Assembly (NCBI GenBank): GCA_030549775.1 | Contig: CM060174.1 | Span: 50,297,707 to 50,361,706 of the forward strand | Length of the DNA: 64,000 nt | DNA from: Tamarix chinensis | Lineage: Eukaryota > Streptophyta > Magnoliopsida > Caryophyllales > Tamaricaceae | Direction: 5' to 3' | Part shown: one piece after another, positions 46,011 through 58,754 of the stretch | Position numbering within the stretch: position 1 is the stretch's first letter | How the letters are laid out: each line of letters begins with the position of its first letter | Made by a program: the position numbers and the translations under genes | The notes under the pieces: model-generated | Told to the model about the DNA's origin: nothing | Database searches by the model: none | What the model saw: only the letters and a program-made list of their open reading frames with translations

Positions 46011-47514
46011 TGCTATAATTAGTATTAGTACTATTATTATAAGAATAAATCCATTAGGTTAATAATATAAGTATAGCAATAAATATGAAAATAAACATAT
46101 TTTGACTAGTAATATCTAGTAGGCTAACTTGAAGATAAAAACTCTAGTTTTCAAGTATAATGCTTCCTTTAATAATAATAATCCTAATATTAGACTAAAA
46201 TAAGGAGTAATGGTACTTTTGGTAGGAGGGAAACTAATCCTTAGTATTTTCCCTCTTATAGGTGAATCGAACCAAAACTCTAAGGAGTTGTAAGAGCGTG
46301 CTCCAAGCCCGGCATCGCTTTAGGTAAGGATGTAGCTAAGGCCCTTGTGTGTTGTGTGACTTGTATGCCTTGGATGCTATATATATCATGTTATGTCGTG
46401 TATCGTATGATTGTCATTAACTTGTCTTATGTGTAGCGCAGCTTAGAGTTGAGGTTTGTTTGTATGTGTTTCTTATGACATGAGTATGATATGTTTATGG
46501 TGTGATATGATATGGCCCTCTAGGACATGCATGCTAGGAAAACTAATAATATGATATGGGAATGAAAGGACAAAAAGAAAGAAATGGGAAGTGAGTTCAT
46601 TAAGGGGGATATAAGGTTGACCAAAATACCTCATGATCTATGAGAAGAAATTAAAGAGGAATGAATGACCAAAATGAATGAGAGATAGGAACCATGCATG
46701 AGTATCTTAAAATTTGCATGGTGACTTTGGGTGTTTGCATGGGATGGATAGAACTTTCATGGGGGTGATCCTTACTTGAGAAAAGTTGACTTAGGGTGTT
46801 GATAAGCTAAGGGGAGAGTTGTGGAGTGATTGGAGACTTGGGATGAAAAATAGTACGTAGGTTGGTGTAGGGGTGTATAAAGGACCCGATTAGGGTTTTG
46901 GGAGGAAGTAGTAATCTGGAAAGTGCAAAAGTAAAAATGATTAAGGAAGAGTGGAGTACAGGTTAAGAGTGAGAATTTATTATATAAGGGATGAGTATAG
47001 GTTCCATGGGAGAGAAGAGATTTTGGGTGAAAAGATAGAGGTTACTTGTGGGAGAAGAAAGGTACTAAGGTTTGAGGTGGCCAACTAGGGTTTTTCGATC
47101 ACATGCGAAGTCAAGAGGTAAGTGATATGTTTTGGGATTGGATCTAATTGAGATGAGATGTGGGGCGATGAATGAAGTAATGGTAGTGTATGTGAGAGGA
47201 AGTTGGGCCACATAGGTCCAATTAGGGTTTTCAAGGGAAAACCCTAGAGGGTGATAGTAGGTGGCGTTTAAGGTCTTGAGGTGATGGGCCTTAACCCACA
47301 CCTTTAAGAATTGGTTTTCATTATGTGTAAGTGTAAGGGGGAATGGATGTCGGGGTGTGATAAGGGACGCAGAAGTCTCAAGATATGGGATGGGCCGCCC
47401 TTGAGAGGATAGAAGTAGAAAATTGATGACATGCATGTCAAGGGTGTAATGTTTATCGAATAAGACACGAATAAGATACTATCCACTTAAAGCGAAAGAT
47501 TGTTGAGCCAGGCC

Positions 47515-47815
47515 CAGACCGGTCCACCGGCGAATAATAGTGGACAGGAGCATTTTGCCCTGCATGATTTCCGGTCCACCGGCTATAATAGTGGGGGATT
47601 CCATGCTCAACGAACCAAAGTAAATAAGCTAAGCCATGGGAAATACACTAAGTACTTACAGCGAAAGACCATGTGAGTCGGGGCTAGACCGGTCCACCGG
47701 CGAATAATAGTGGCCAGGAGCGTTCTGCCCTGGAGACCGGTCCACCGACAAATAATAGTGGTCAGGAACATTCTCTCCTGTATGTACTCCGATCCACCGG
47801 CTATAATAGTGGGGT
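47515..47815. repeat. CCGGTCCACCGG repeats in B3
   Basis: Reverse counterpart of 18140-18500: five to six units with ACCGGTCCACCGGC and AATAATAGTGG. Confidence 0.9.
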
Positions 47816-48362
47816 TCCCGCACTCACATGGATTATTAAAGAGTATGAGTGAAATGAACATATTATTAAGAGGAATAAAGAATAAGTTACCTGAAAAGTA
47901 ACCTAGCCTTATTACATGTATTATCGTATGTTGCCTATACAATCATTCTTGTGTTATATGCTCTATGTGTCGGCCTTAGTGCATCTGTTATCTTACTCAA
48001 TACGTATTGTACTGGTCACCCGTTTCATGTGTGTTGCTCATTCCCACGAGCAGAAGACCCATCTAAGCTTGTGCAGGTAGGGGATGATATCTTCGATGCC
48101 TACGACACTTACGAGGCATCAGGTGGGGCTGAGCGCTGAGCCTAGACCTGACTTTGGGATCGAGAGTGACTTGGTCGGACTCGGTTACTTTATTGGACCA
48201 TGTATTGTTTTCGTTAGTTATGTGGTGTCAAACAATCCTTTACGCTTTGAAAAACTCTAGTCACGTACTCTTTGGTTTGTAATCCTAAATCGCACTCTGA
48301 TTTCTGTATGACTTGTGTTTTATTAATGATTCGTGTTTAATGTTAACCTTATTTAGCCTTAG

Positions 48363-48408
48363 AACTTAGTACTAGAACGGTAGGAGTGAACCGATCTGGT
48401 ACTAAGTG
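48363..48408. repeat. Conserved 46-nt hairpin in B3
   Basis: ACTTAGTAC / GTACTAAGT arms, ending 99 nt before the LTR end. Confidence 0.85.
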
Positions 48409-48507
48409 TGGCGGTAATGCCCCCGAGTATACAGTTTTATCTTTTCGCTTCCGCTAAACCCTTTTAATTAAACAAAAAAATTCAATAGTAAATTTGGGGG
48501 TGTTACA

Positions 48508-48696
48508 TCTTTAAGGCTAAGGCTAATAATGGCTTTAGGTATAAATTAATATTGTAATATTAGTAATACTATTAAAGTACTAATATTACTATAGGTAATA
48601 GTGATAATAGTCGTATTTGAAATAATGATAATATAAGGGTTCTAATATTTTTACGACAATAATAGTAGCAAAATAATAGCAATAATAACAGTAATA

Positions 48697-48733
<37 letters not shown>

Positions 48734-48889
48734 TAGTAATAATGTTGGTAATAAAGGCATTAGGGGTAATATTAGCAATATTTGAATATTAAGTAGTAAT
48801 AATATTAAGGCTTAAGTATTCTTCTTCTATAATAACAAAATGATAATATGCCAACTTCAGTTTCAATAACATTACTAATAATAATAATA

Positions 48890-48924
<35 letters not shown>

Positions 48925-49076
48925 AATGTTAAGCATAATAATAATAACAATAATAATAGTGACCAAAATGATAATAATAACATAAGGGTCCAAATATTTA
49001 TATTAATAATAAAAAGTGATAATGGATAAAGTTAGTATTAATAGTATTAGCAAGAAAATAATGATAATGATAATGG

Positions 49077-49127
<51 letters not shown>

Positions 49128-49213
49128 CAACAACAAGGCCTATCATGATAATACTAAAATTGTAGATATCCATTAATAGTAGCATTAGTTATAAATTTTT
49201 CCAAGGTTAGGTT

Positions 49214-49257
<44 letters not shown>

Positions 49258-49375
49258 ATAATAATAATAATAATAATAATAATATAATAATAATAATAAT
49301 AATAATGGCATTAAAAAAATAATAATAATATAGATAATACCATTAATATTATTAGATAACTAATACTTGTATAAA
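48508..49375. repeat. Trinucleotide microsatellite field in B2
   Basis: (AAT)n at 48698-48732, (GAT)n at 48891-48921, (AAT)n at 49091-49124, (AGT)14 at 49214-49258, then more AAT. The field is continuous with 43681-43772 before B3 inserted. Confidence 0.93.
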
Positions 49376-49864
49376 ATAGATTTAAGGGTTGGGAAGGTTA
49401 GAGAACCACCTAAGGGTAGTGGTGGCACCGGCGGCAGCGCACGACGGCAGCAGCGGCGATTGTGGGAATTGGAGATAGTAGAAGGAGGAGAAAGGAAGGA
49501 GGAAGAGAAGGAGGTAGGGAGAAAGGGAGAAAGGGAGGTGTGGGGAGGTAGAGGAGGCTCCCCTGGTTGTTTTGGAGGGTAGAGGTGGCATTGGTGGCGG
49601 CGGGCGGTAGTGCGAAGGGTGGTAGGGGCTAAAGTTGGTTGTTTGGGAGAGCAACTTTATACGGCCGGGGTGGCTCATGCAGGGGAAATCAAGGGATGAG
49701 GAGGGTTTAGTTAGGTAGAGGGTGATGCAAGAGGCAGTTTTGGGGGTGGTTTGGCTGGCAGAAATGGGCGGTGGCGGTGGACTACTCGTCTGAAGGGGTG
49801 GCGGCTAGAAGGGGGCAAATTCTAGGTTTTGAAATCAAAAACCGAATTAAGGCATCTTATAGGG

Positions 49865-49873
49865 TATTTATAG
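49865..49873 (-). promoter_or_regulatory. TATA box of B2
   Basis: Minus-strand CTATAAATA, in the same GC-rich context as in B1 and B3. Confidence 0.65.
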
Positions 49874-50625
49874 GTCGATTGGGTGGGTAATTACAAGGAG
49901 AAAAAGACAAGGAAGGCACAGATGATAGGCATGCCGCTCAGTGGTGGCAGTTGAGGCGGTTCTGCCATGGCAGGGGCGGCAGGGTCGAGGGAAGAGGGAA
50001 AGGGAAAGGGGCAGGGGCAGGGTGCTTAAGAGAGGGGAATAGGTCGGTTGGGGTCAAAAAAATGAAAGAAAGCGAGGGGAGAGGGAGGAAAGGATGGTCG
50101 GTAGTGATGGTGGCCGGCGGAGGGCTGGGTTGTAGCTCCTCAGTCGTCACCCATGCCTTGGGGAAGAAGAAAGGTTGGGACCGGGTGGTCCAGGGAGGAA
50201 AAAGAAGAAAAGAAAAAAAAATGGACCAGGTCAAGAGGGGAAAGGGAAAAAAAGAAAAGGGAAAGAGAGGAAGAAAAGAGAAAGGGGAAAAAAGGAAGAA
50301 AAAGAAAGAAAAGAAAAGAAAAAATAAAGGGAAAAATATGTGGGTTGGGTATTTTGGTGTTTTTGGGTTATTTAAAATAATAATTTTTAGAAAATAATAA
50401 TTAATTCCTTTTTAGATTAATTTAGGCTATTTTGGATAATTTTTCTTTTAATCCCATTTAAATTAGCAATACTCCCTAATTTTTCCTAATTAACTTATTT
50501 ATCATTTTTCCTTAATTGTCCCTAAATAACTCCCTATATTTGAATAAAATAATTTATTTAATTAGTTTTCCTAATAAATCCTTATTTAGCTAAAATTTCT
50601 AAGATTAAAATTTTGGGGTATTTCA

Positions 50626-52589
50626 CTTGTTCACACAAGGAATGGGGTCATTATAGTGCCATATTATGGTAATTAGAATAAAAGTACTGAGTAAGGCAAC
50701 TAAACATGGCAAGTGGGATTAGGCTCATGCAACACATATGCAGCATGCATTTAAAAATATATAAATCATGTTGATCATATATACACAACATAAAAAGAAA
50801 CATAAGGAAAACACATGCATAACAAAGACAAACCAGGTTTTTAGTATCCATTTAGGTTATCACACAAGCAAGGGTAAGATGTTCAATTAATCACACCTAT
50901 ACTCCACCATGTTCTACATTCATGAAAGTAAGCCATTTGGGTGTTTTGTAGCCATTACACTGCACACAAAAAATGGCAAACCACACCCACCATAGGTGAT
51001 TAGATTACATTGAGGGGGCTTTCTAAAGAGATATCACACCCACCACATCTTAAGTGTATTTTTTGTGAGGCTAACATGAAAATAAATGGGATACCACACC
51101 CATATAAATGTTGGACACATGAAGTGCCAAAAGGCTTATACAAGGATACCATACCTACCTAAACTAGACACCAATGCCATGCTAGTATAACCCTAACTCG
51201 TAATATATGCATACCCTTTATAGACCCTATAGAGAAGGAAAGCTACTAGGTAAAGAGTCATAAAACATAAGGGGAATGTGCACCCCACCAATCATGAATC
51301 TCAACATGCCCATTATACTAACAATGACATGATGATATACCACTTTATCATGAGATATTGAGCAATTAGTTAGAAAAAAACACATGGATGACCCACCCTA
51401 TAATTCACGCTTACATCTCTAAGAGTTGGAGAAATGAGGCTTGAATGATATCTTATCAACCAATTAATTATGGCCAAAGTGTCTAAGGAATTAATTAAGA
51501 ATCCTAATTATTCAAGATGTTATATCAAGAAGGGATATAAATTATTGCTCATGTATAATTAAACCTATGGATAACCCAAAGATTAAATCTCAAAAAATAT
51601 ACTGAAAGACACCTTCAAAACCATTTGGCTAGTTCCCTAAACAAATTGACTATTTCAAGAAACAAATGAACAATAAAAGCATACAAAACACACAAACCAA
51701 TTGATTAGTTGTTCATAACCACTCGATTTGTATAAATCAGCTAATTTGTCAAAGGATTAATCAATCCACTACACACAAGACAAGAATATTAGAAGTCCCT
51801 GATAACTAGTTAAATGGTTTTTCGCAATTAGTCAATTGACACAGACTCATTGACCAGTTAAATAAGCAACCTAGTTACAAGTGAGAAACAAAGGCTCTAG
51901 ACTCCACTAACATGTTGATTGGGCTTTCTCACCACTCAACTATTTAAAGATAGCTAATTGGTTGAAAAATGAACCAACAAACATAGTTAAGGATCAAAGA
52001 CCACAACACTAGCAATCCCAACCAACCAATCAATTGATTCCACTAGAACTAGTACAAGTAACATTCGTAACACAGAAAACTAGACCTAACTTAACACCAA
52101 TAGTGCCCAACATGCTTTCATGTCTTTAAAAACTTAATAATATCATGATTATCACCATGAACACATGATACACATCTAAAGACTGAATTGTTGGCATTAA
52201 TTTGTGCTTATTTTCAAAACTTCATAAATGACCAAACAAATCAATAATGCTCATAAATATAAATCATGCGTGCATATAATTCATTCCAAGATATCATAAC
52301 ATAATTGGTATGCTTGCACATATCATACCCTAATTTAAAGGCATTCAAACTCAAACATGATTAAAAATACCAAAACACATATAGAACACAAAAGACTTAG
52401 ACACTAGGTAAGCTCATCTCACTTTAACTAGCAAATATTCAAGAAGACTAACAAAAGTCCTCCTAGCTTGGCAACACTACTAGCAAAGCTCTTGATAACC
52501 TTTGATGAGCAAGTAAATCAAACCAACCAAGATAATTAAAAACCATTTCAAAATATATAAAAATAGAGAAAAAGAAGGAACATTCTCGG
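50626..52589 (-). mobile_element. A3 LTR, second segment
   Basis: Resumes after B2 with the A-family order: GTACTGAGTAAGG, GATACCACACCC repeats at 50985-51165, then CCAAT/ATTGG-type palindromes at 51640-52030. It is cut by the copia element at 52590. Confidence 0.8.
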
Positions 52590-53116
52590 TGAGCTTTAAC
52601 TAGATATTTGATGCACAACATGCCATTATTTTGGTATGTTTAGGTGATAGAGAAGTTTGATGTTGGGATTGTGAATTCTATGGGAAACATAAGGGGAGTG
52701 TTTATCAATATGGATTGTGTTTTCTCATAGGATGTTTTTGATGAGTTTTAGGAGAAAAAAAGTGGAGTAAGGAAATAAACATGAGCATTCCATGTTTCCT
52801 AAATACTAACAATGTTTTTTTAACTTTAAAAAATATGTTGTTTTGTCTAGTATGATTTTATCTAATATAAAAGAGATATAATAAAAACCCTAGCTGTCAA
52901 GTTGTATGAGCCAGTCTCTTCTTATTCTCCATAAAATTCTCTATTGTTAGAGAATTGTGTATTTGTGTAATTATTTGATTTATATGTTTAATCATCTTGT
53001 AATTACACAAGTGTAAGAATAAAGATATCAATTTTCCCTTAATTAATCTTTCTTACGATTGAGTTATCAAATTTTAAATTTTCTTGTTAATTTCATATTT
53101 GGTTTTGTTAATTCCA
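52590..53116 (+). mobile_element. 5' LTR of a Ty1/copia element
   Basis: Matches 57052-57596 along its length (shared TTTGGTATG-type start, GGGATTGTGAATTCTATG, TCTTCTTCTCCATAAAATTCT and GTAATTACACAAG). It begins TGAGC and ends ATTCCA, 8 bp before a primer site. About 530 bp. Confidence 0.88.
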
Positions 53117-53122
53117 TAGTAA

Positions 53123-53136
53123 CTTGGTAGCATAGT
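53123..53136 (+). other. Primer-binding site of the copia element
   Basis: CTTGGTAGCATAG resembles TTGGTATCAGAG, the initiator-Met tRNA site, with two changes in the core. Confidence 0.6.
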
Positions 53137-53289
53137 TGTGGTTGTTGAAGAGATTTGGTAATCGAGATCAATACAAGATTCAATGGAGAAGTGAAATCGA
53201 TCCATCAATTTTCGGTTATGAAAATTGAAGATGTAGGCAGTTCTAATTTAGAATGGGTTGGAAAAAGCATTATATTATCATTTGAATAA

Positions 53290-53960
53290 GCCATAATTAA
53301 TGATAGATGAGGGATCTGAAGAGGTAGATCTAAAAGCCCTATCTATCATACAATTATGCTTTTTGAACGAGGTATTATGGGAAGTAAAAAAGGAATCAAT
53401 ATCTATTGTCTTATAGCTGAAGATTGAGTCATTGTACATGAAAAAATTAGTAGTGAATTGGATACTATTAAAGAATCGGCTTCATGACCTAAAACTAGGT
53501 GAAGGTAAATTTTTAAAAGTTTATTTGGATGAGAATGATTCTATTGTGATGGATTTGCATAACATAGAATTTAAACTTGCTGATGAATATTTTATGTGTT
53601 CTTTACCTACTAGTTTTAAGCATCTGTGCGAGACTATTTTATATATGAAGGATGAATTAGTACTTAAGAATGTAAAATTTTTCTTGCTACAACGGGAGTT
53701 GATTAATAGTAAGTTAACTAGTAGTAGTACTTTCGGGGACTCTCATGGTGATAGACTTATAGCAAGGGATATGAATTAATAGCAAGGGTATGGTGATCGT
53801 AGGAAGTCCAAATCAAAGTCAAATAGTTGGTAGAAGAATGTAACATGCTATGGATGCCATAAGGAGTATATGAGGAAGTGTTGTCCTAATAGGAAGGTTG
53901 GTGCTGAGTATGGTGAGTTATTTGATACGAAGGATGATGCCACTATTACTTAGGGTGACT
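53290..53960 (+). pseudogene. Copia gag, broken
   Basis: The open part 53432-53776 encodes the UBN2-type gag of Ty1/copia elements: LKNRLHDLKLGEGKFLKVYL, DSIVMDLHNIEFKLADE, CSLPTSFKHLCETILY, VKFFLLQRELINS and RLIARD follow the family order. It is followed by a damaged zinc knuckle at about 53842-53890 (CYGCHKEYMRKCC), where the histidine spacing of CX2CX4HX4C is lost. A stop separates it from the capsid part. The protein would package element RNA. It is best matched to the Tnt1/Tork-like group by its block order. The start at 53432 is the first ATG of an open stretch and may not be the original one. Confidence 0.88.
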
Positions 53961-53969
53961 ATTATAGAG

Positions 53970-54200
53970 ATGTATTGACAGCCACTGATAGACAAAGCAA
54001 GATTAGTGATAGATGGATATTGTATTCTGGGTGTTCTTACTATATATATATATATATATATATCCTAAATGGAGTTGATTTTAGATGTTCAAGGCATTTG
54101 AGTGGAGTTATCTTGATAGGTAATTATTCTAATTGTAAATTAGATATGATTGGGACGGTGAAGGTGAGGATGCATGATGGTGTGATCAAGACATAATCTA
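53970..54200 (+). pseudogene. Copia aspartic protease, catalytic Asp lost
   Basis: Reads DRWILYSGCSYYIYIYIYI, then LNGVDFRCSRHLSGVILIG, LDMIGTVKVRMHDGVIKT. In relatives the active-site block is W-LDSG(C/A)S-H; here the aspartate is Tyr (YSG), so the enzyme would be inactive. A (TA)n run at 54040-54063 sits right after the active site and has inserted Tyr-Ile repeats. The frame continues, after a TAA, into the integrase region. Confidence 0.88.
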
Positions 54201-54204
54201 ACAT

Positions 54205-55200
54205 GAGGTAGATCCCTAAGATGATAAAGAACCTCATCTCTTTGAGAGTTATAAAAGGGTCTCTAATGGTGATGAAAGGGAATCAAATTGGGACACTATA
54301 TAAGTTGAAGGATTCCACTATTGTGGGGACAAGTGATGTGACATCGTCAAGGTTTACATACTCAAATGTTAAGAGACTTTGGCACATGAAATTAGGACAC
54401 ACGAGTGTCAGGGGACTTATTAAGTTCTCTAAGAGGGTGTTACTAGATGGATATAGTACATGTATTCTAGGCTTCTATGAGCACTATGTGTTTGGAAAGA
54501 AGAAGCTGGTTAGCTTTTTGACTACTAAGCATAATACAAAAGCACCTCTTAAGTATATCGATTTAGATTTATGGGGTCTAATGAGAGTGGTGTCCAAAGG
54601 TGGTTTGTGATAATTTCTTAAATTTATTAATGCTTTTTTTAGAAAGATATGAGTGTATTTATTAAAGTATAATAATTATGTGTTTACTATTTTCAAAAAC
54701 TAGAAGACCTTGCTAGAGCAATAGGCTAGGAAACAAGTTAAGTATCTCAAGACATATAATAGTCTTAAGTTTGTTGAGTAGGGTTTCACTGATTTCTATC
54801 AAGACTATGGGATAGAAAGACACCACGCTTGTGTTGGGAGACCATAACAAAATGAGGTTGTTGAAAAAATGAACAAAATCATATTAGAGAAGCCTCATTA
54901 TATGTTATCACATAGAGGGTTAGACTAAGAGTTTTGAGCTAAGGCAATTCATATGGTAACAATAACATACTTGGTGAATCGATCACCAAATTGGTCCATT
55001 AAGTTGAGGATTTGTGGTCTAGGTAAGCCAACTGATTACTTTGATTTGAATGTCTTTGGTTTCCCTACTTATGCTTATTTGAATGATGATAGACTTGAGC
55101 CTAGATCCAATAAATATATCTTTCTTGGCTTTACATCTGAAGTGAAGGGCTATAGGTTATAGGTTATAGGTAGAGCACGATAGTGCTTTAAGCCAGGTGG
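54205..55200 (+). pseudogene. Copia integrase region, zinc finger cysteines lost
   Basis: The open stretch 54221-54610 carries the GAG-pre-integrase zinc domain: LWHMKLGHTSVRGL, then CILGFYEHYVFGKK. Relatives have FCEHCVFGK, so both zinc-binding cysteines are Tyr. The core begins YIDLDLWGLMRVVSKGG, with the first catalytic Asp kept. The rest of the core is shifted and full of stops to about 54950. The C-terminal part is open again at 54953-55159 (VNRSPNWSIKLRICGLGKPTDYFDLNVFG, then PRSNKYIFLGF). The domain order protease, integrase, RT identifies Ty1/copia. Confidence 0.9.
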
Positions 55201-55349
55201 AGGCTGAGGTTGAGGTTGAGTTGAATGATAGAGACCCTTTTGAGAGACTTACTATTTTTAAAGTGGTTGAATTCAAACAACAAGTGGAGTAAAGGGACAT
55301 TGCTCCAAGCAGAGCATAGAGGATTGTTTAGCCTCAAGTTAGGTATGCT

Positions 55350-56180
55350 TTTGAAGAATTGTTTAGCTATGCTTTATCTATTGCAATGCTTGTTGTTGAT
55401 GTGCATGAGCGAGTATCATTCTTAGAGGCTATTAAGAGTTTTGATTTTATTGAGTGGTGTGTTGCTATAGAGAAAGGGATAGAGTCCTTATTAAGGAATC
55501 AGACATGGATAACTTGTAAATGCGCCAAGGAAGAAGAAAATAGTTGATTGCATGTGAGTGTACAAGTTCAAATAGGGAGCTTTAGTGGTTGAGAGACCAA
55601 GGGACAAGGCTCATTAGGTTTCATGTGGATTCAGTTAGGTTGTAGACATGTACTATAATGAGGTATTTTCTCCTATGGTTATGAATACTTCTATTTATAC
55701 TTTGCTTGCACTTGTGGCTATGAATGTTATAGAGTTGGATCAGTTGGATGTTAAAACTACATTTTTGCATGGTGACCTCAAGAAGGAGATTTACATGCAT
55801 CAGCCTAATGAGCTTGTTGGTGAGGGGATATATGATTATGTGCTTATGGAAGAGGTAAATATATGGTTTGAATTAGTATCCTAGATAATGGTATAAATGG
55901 TTTGATCAGTTTATACTTGATCATGGTTTCTCCAGAAGTGAGTATGATAGGTTTGTGTACTTGAAGGAGATGAAGGGTGAATCACTAGTGTAACTTTCTC
56001 TATACGTTGATGATATACTTATTGCATCAAAAGATATGTCTAATATTGATAAGGTGAAGATAATGCTGATAGTGAGTTTAAGATGAAGGATCTTAGAGTT
56101 GTAAAGAGGATCCTTAGTATAGAGATTATACAAGATCATAAGCAGAAGCTTTTATACTTGTTATAAGGGTTCTATATGAA
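55350..56180 (+). pseudogene. Copia reverse transcriptase, broken
   Basis: Starts with FLEAIKSFDFIEWCVAIEKGIESLLRNQTW (55359-55545), the usual N-terminal block. YYNEVFSPMVMNTSIYTLLALVAMNVIELDQLDVKTTFLHGDLKKEIYM follows (55648-55884), with the motif-A Asp present. The catalytic box YVDD is intact at 56003-56014 (LYVDDILIASKDMSN). Between these parts there are stops and frame changes. The enzyme would copy the element's RNA. The FLHGDL-EEIYM and YVDD blocks are diagnostic for copia. Confidence 0.92.
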
Positions 56181-56479
56181 CAAGGTGCTAGAAAGATTTC
56201 ATATGATAAATGCCAAGATGATGATCACTCCATAGGGTACTCACTTCACATTATTATCCTTGGATTGTCCCAAATACTAAGAGGAAGAGGAGTTTAAGGC
56301 TATTGTTCCATATTCGATTGTTATTGGTTGTATCATGTATGCTATGGTGTGTACTTGGCTTGATATCGCTCAAGATATTAGTGTGTTGGGTCAATATACG
56401 GTGAATCTAAGGAAGGATCATAGCAAGCAATAAAGTAGATATTATGAGGAACTTGAAGAATATTGCATCAGCTTGTAAA

Positions 56480-56975
56480 GAGTATGGGAGATAAGATAAT
56501 TTTTTGATTGGGTTCATGAACTCTAATTATGGTGCAGACCTTGATAAAAGGAGATCCACTAGTTGATAAGTTTTTTTGTCTTAGTGGTTCAACTATTAGC
56601 TGGAGGTCTTCCTTGCAAAACGTGAATACCTTGTCCACTACCAAGACATAATATATAGCTATGATAGAAGATTTTCAGGAAGTTATGTAGCTTGGTTATT
56701 TATTATGTGAGCTAAGGTTTGGTCTTCATTCTCCAATCTTTTGAGGTGATAGCCAGAGTAATATCTATTTAGTGAAGAATTAGAATGTTTTACATCATCA
56801 AATGAAGAATATTGACATCAGGTATCACTTTATCTAAGGTATTATTGTTCTTGGCAAATTTGTGTTAAAGAAAGTGGGTACTTAGGAAAATTTGGCCGAT
56901 ATACTACTAAAGCTACTAATTATGGATAAGTTTGAGTATTTCTTAGACTTAATCGGTGTTTATAGGCTATGAGGT
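56480..56975 (+). pseudogene. Copia RNase H, broken
   Basis: Reads ADLDKRRSTS, then SWRSSLQNVNTLSTT, EDFQEVM, LGYLLCELRFGLHSPIF, a stop, GDSQSNIYLVKN, then HHQMKNIDIRYHFI, VLKKVGT, ENLADILLK and LDLIGVYRL. These are the conserved blocks of copia RNase H, with the DSQSA-type Asp kept (GDSQSN). The T-EAEY glutamate block is disturbed. The polypurine tract and 3' LTR follow within 80 bp. Confidence 0.9.
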
Positions 56976-57037
56976 TCTTTGTTGGACTAGGTTTTTTATA
57001 GAGGTATTTCTATATCATGCATCACAAATACAACATC

Positions 57038-57051
57038 AAGGTGGAGAATTA
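57038..57051 (+). other. Polypurine tract of the copia element
   Basis: AAGGTGGAGAATTA directly before the 3' LTR. Relatives typically have AAGTGGGAGATT here. Confidence 0.65.
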
Positions 57052-57596
57052 TGACTGTTCACTGTGTATTTAATGCATAACACAATATTGTTTTGGTTCA
57101 TGGAGGTGTTAGACAAGTTTGGTGCTGGGATTGTGAATTCTATGAGAAACATGGGGGGCTTGTGCTTATCAACACAAACCATATTTTCTCATAGAATTTT
57201 TGGATAATTTTTGAGGAAAAAGTTGAGAATAAAGAAATAAACACGGGGTTTCATGTTTCCTAAACACAAACCCTATTTTTTTCTTACTTTATGAAACCTA
57301 CTATTTTTCCTATTATGGTTTTATGTGATATAAAAGAGATATGATAAAACCCTAGCCATCAAGTCGTGTGAGTCAATTTCTTCTTCTTCTCCATAAAATT
57401 CTTCATTGTTAGAAAATTGTATATTTGTGTAATGGGTTGTTTGATTTGTTTAATCATTTAGTAATTACACAAGTTTATGAATAAATATATATATTTTCCT
57501 TTAATTGTTATGTCATACGATTGAATAATAAATTATTCAATTGTCTTGTTAATTCCAGATTTAGTTTTGGATCTATTTAATCCATGTTATTCTGCA
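57052..57596 (+). mobile_element. 3' LTR of the copia element
   Basis: Starts TGACTG and aligns with 52590-53116. The end is at 57584 (TCCA) or 57596 (TGCA). The two LTRs differ at many positions by eye, so the insertion is not recent. I saw no clear 5-bp target duplication. Confidence 0.85.
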
Positions 57597-58357
57597 ACAT
57601 AACCAAAGCTAGAAATTGAAAATGGAATTATCCCTAAACTCTTTCAATATGTTAATCTCCTAATGCTCAAGAAAAAAGTAAAGTTAGAACAAATATGAAG
57701 AAGGGTAGAATAACATAAATTTCTAGGAAAAGGAAGAGGCCTACGCATTAAGCAAAAAAGGGAAAAGAGGGAAGAGGGAAAACTAAGCTTCATCTAATGA
57801 AACTTGGAAAGAAAAATTAAAATGATTGAGTGTTAGAGAGTTGAGAGTAGAAAGGGAGGTCTTAACTCTGCTAAGGGGCTCAAATAAGAAGAAGGAATAG
57901 AGGATAGGATTTGACTTTGGGGTGGAGTATAAGTATAATAGTGTAAGGTTATGCCATGATGCAATATGTGATTTATGGAAGGAAATCAGGCCATGGGAGA
58001 CCTAAGTTAGGTGGCATCACACCTATACACAACCTATGTTCAAAAGGAGGTGAGAAAAGAGAGGAAATGGAAGTTGGTGAGGATAAAGTATCTAAAAGTG
58101 CTTTTGGGAAAAATGTAGTTAAATAAACATGATTTAGGGTTCTAATTATTGTGAAAATAGTCTCAAAGTACTCAAATGTGCTTATAAGAAAAAATAGATG
58201 TTAGTTATAGAGTCTAAAAAGCATTGGAGAAGAAATGAGAAATTTGCAGAAGAATTAGTTGCCCCGTTACCCAAAACCAATCGACTATTTACTGGAACTG
58301 AAAATATTGTTTTCGATGAACATATCGGCTGGTTCTAGCCAAAACCAGTCAATTGGT
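57597..58357 (-). mobile_element. A3 LTR, third segment
   Basis: Continues the A-family sequence (purine-rich AAGGGAAAAGAGGG part, AATGTGCTTATAAG, ending in CCAAT/ATTGG palindromes). It is cut at CAATTGGT by element I, about 120 bp before the expected LTR end. Confidence 0.75.
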
Positions 58358-58754
58358 TGTAACACATCAATTTTCATAGCAAAAAAAATCCTTTTTAAAG
58401 ATTAGCGTAGAAGCTAAATCAAAATTGAGGGTGAAACAACTACATTGAACATCTAAAAGGCACTCTCATCATTTAGTCAATGTTAGGTGCTAAGATACGA
58501 TTGGAATGATAAAATAAAATATTATAGCCTCTTAACTAGATCAAGCATATATATAAATACCAATAGTGATAAGATTAAATCAAATAACATAAAACATAAA
58601 ATATGTTTCATAGTAATAAAAAGGTTTGAACAACTAACACAACCAAAAAGGTCCTAAACATGGGCAAAAACTCTCACTTGCCAGCCTAGCTACAAGCTTC
58701 CGTATTGCCCATCTAGCACTCAATGACCATTACTAAAGAGTGAGCTATCATAAC
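58358..58754 (-). mobile_element. LTR element I, first segment
   Basis: Starts TGTAACACATCAATT and inserts in a palindrome of A3 (left flank TTGGT). It has GCGTAGAAGCTAA near the start, as C does (GCAGAAGCTAA). It is interrupted by A2. Confidence 0.6.

Larger units (their letters stand above)
43813..48507 (+). mobile_element. Solo LTR B3, inverted inside B2
   Basis: Starts TGAAATACCCC, ends GGGGGTGTTACA, 4695 bp, flanked by the perfect 5-bp duplication TCTTT (43808-43812 and 48508-48512). It is the reverse orientation of B1 and B2, that is, element orientation plus. Full B plan inside. It is the youngest insertion of this nest branch. Confidence 0.95.
41129..50625 (-). mobile_element. Solo LTR B2, containing B3
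   Basis: Starts TGTAACACCCC, ends GGGGTATTTCA, and is flanked by the perfect 5-bp duplication CTTGT (41124-41128 and 50626-50630). Without B3 it measures about 4.8 kb. Same plan and orientation as B1. A3 sequence continues on both sides. Confidence 0.93.
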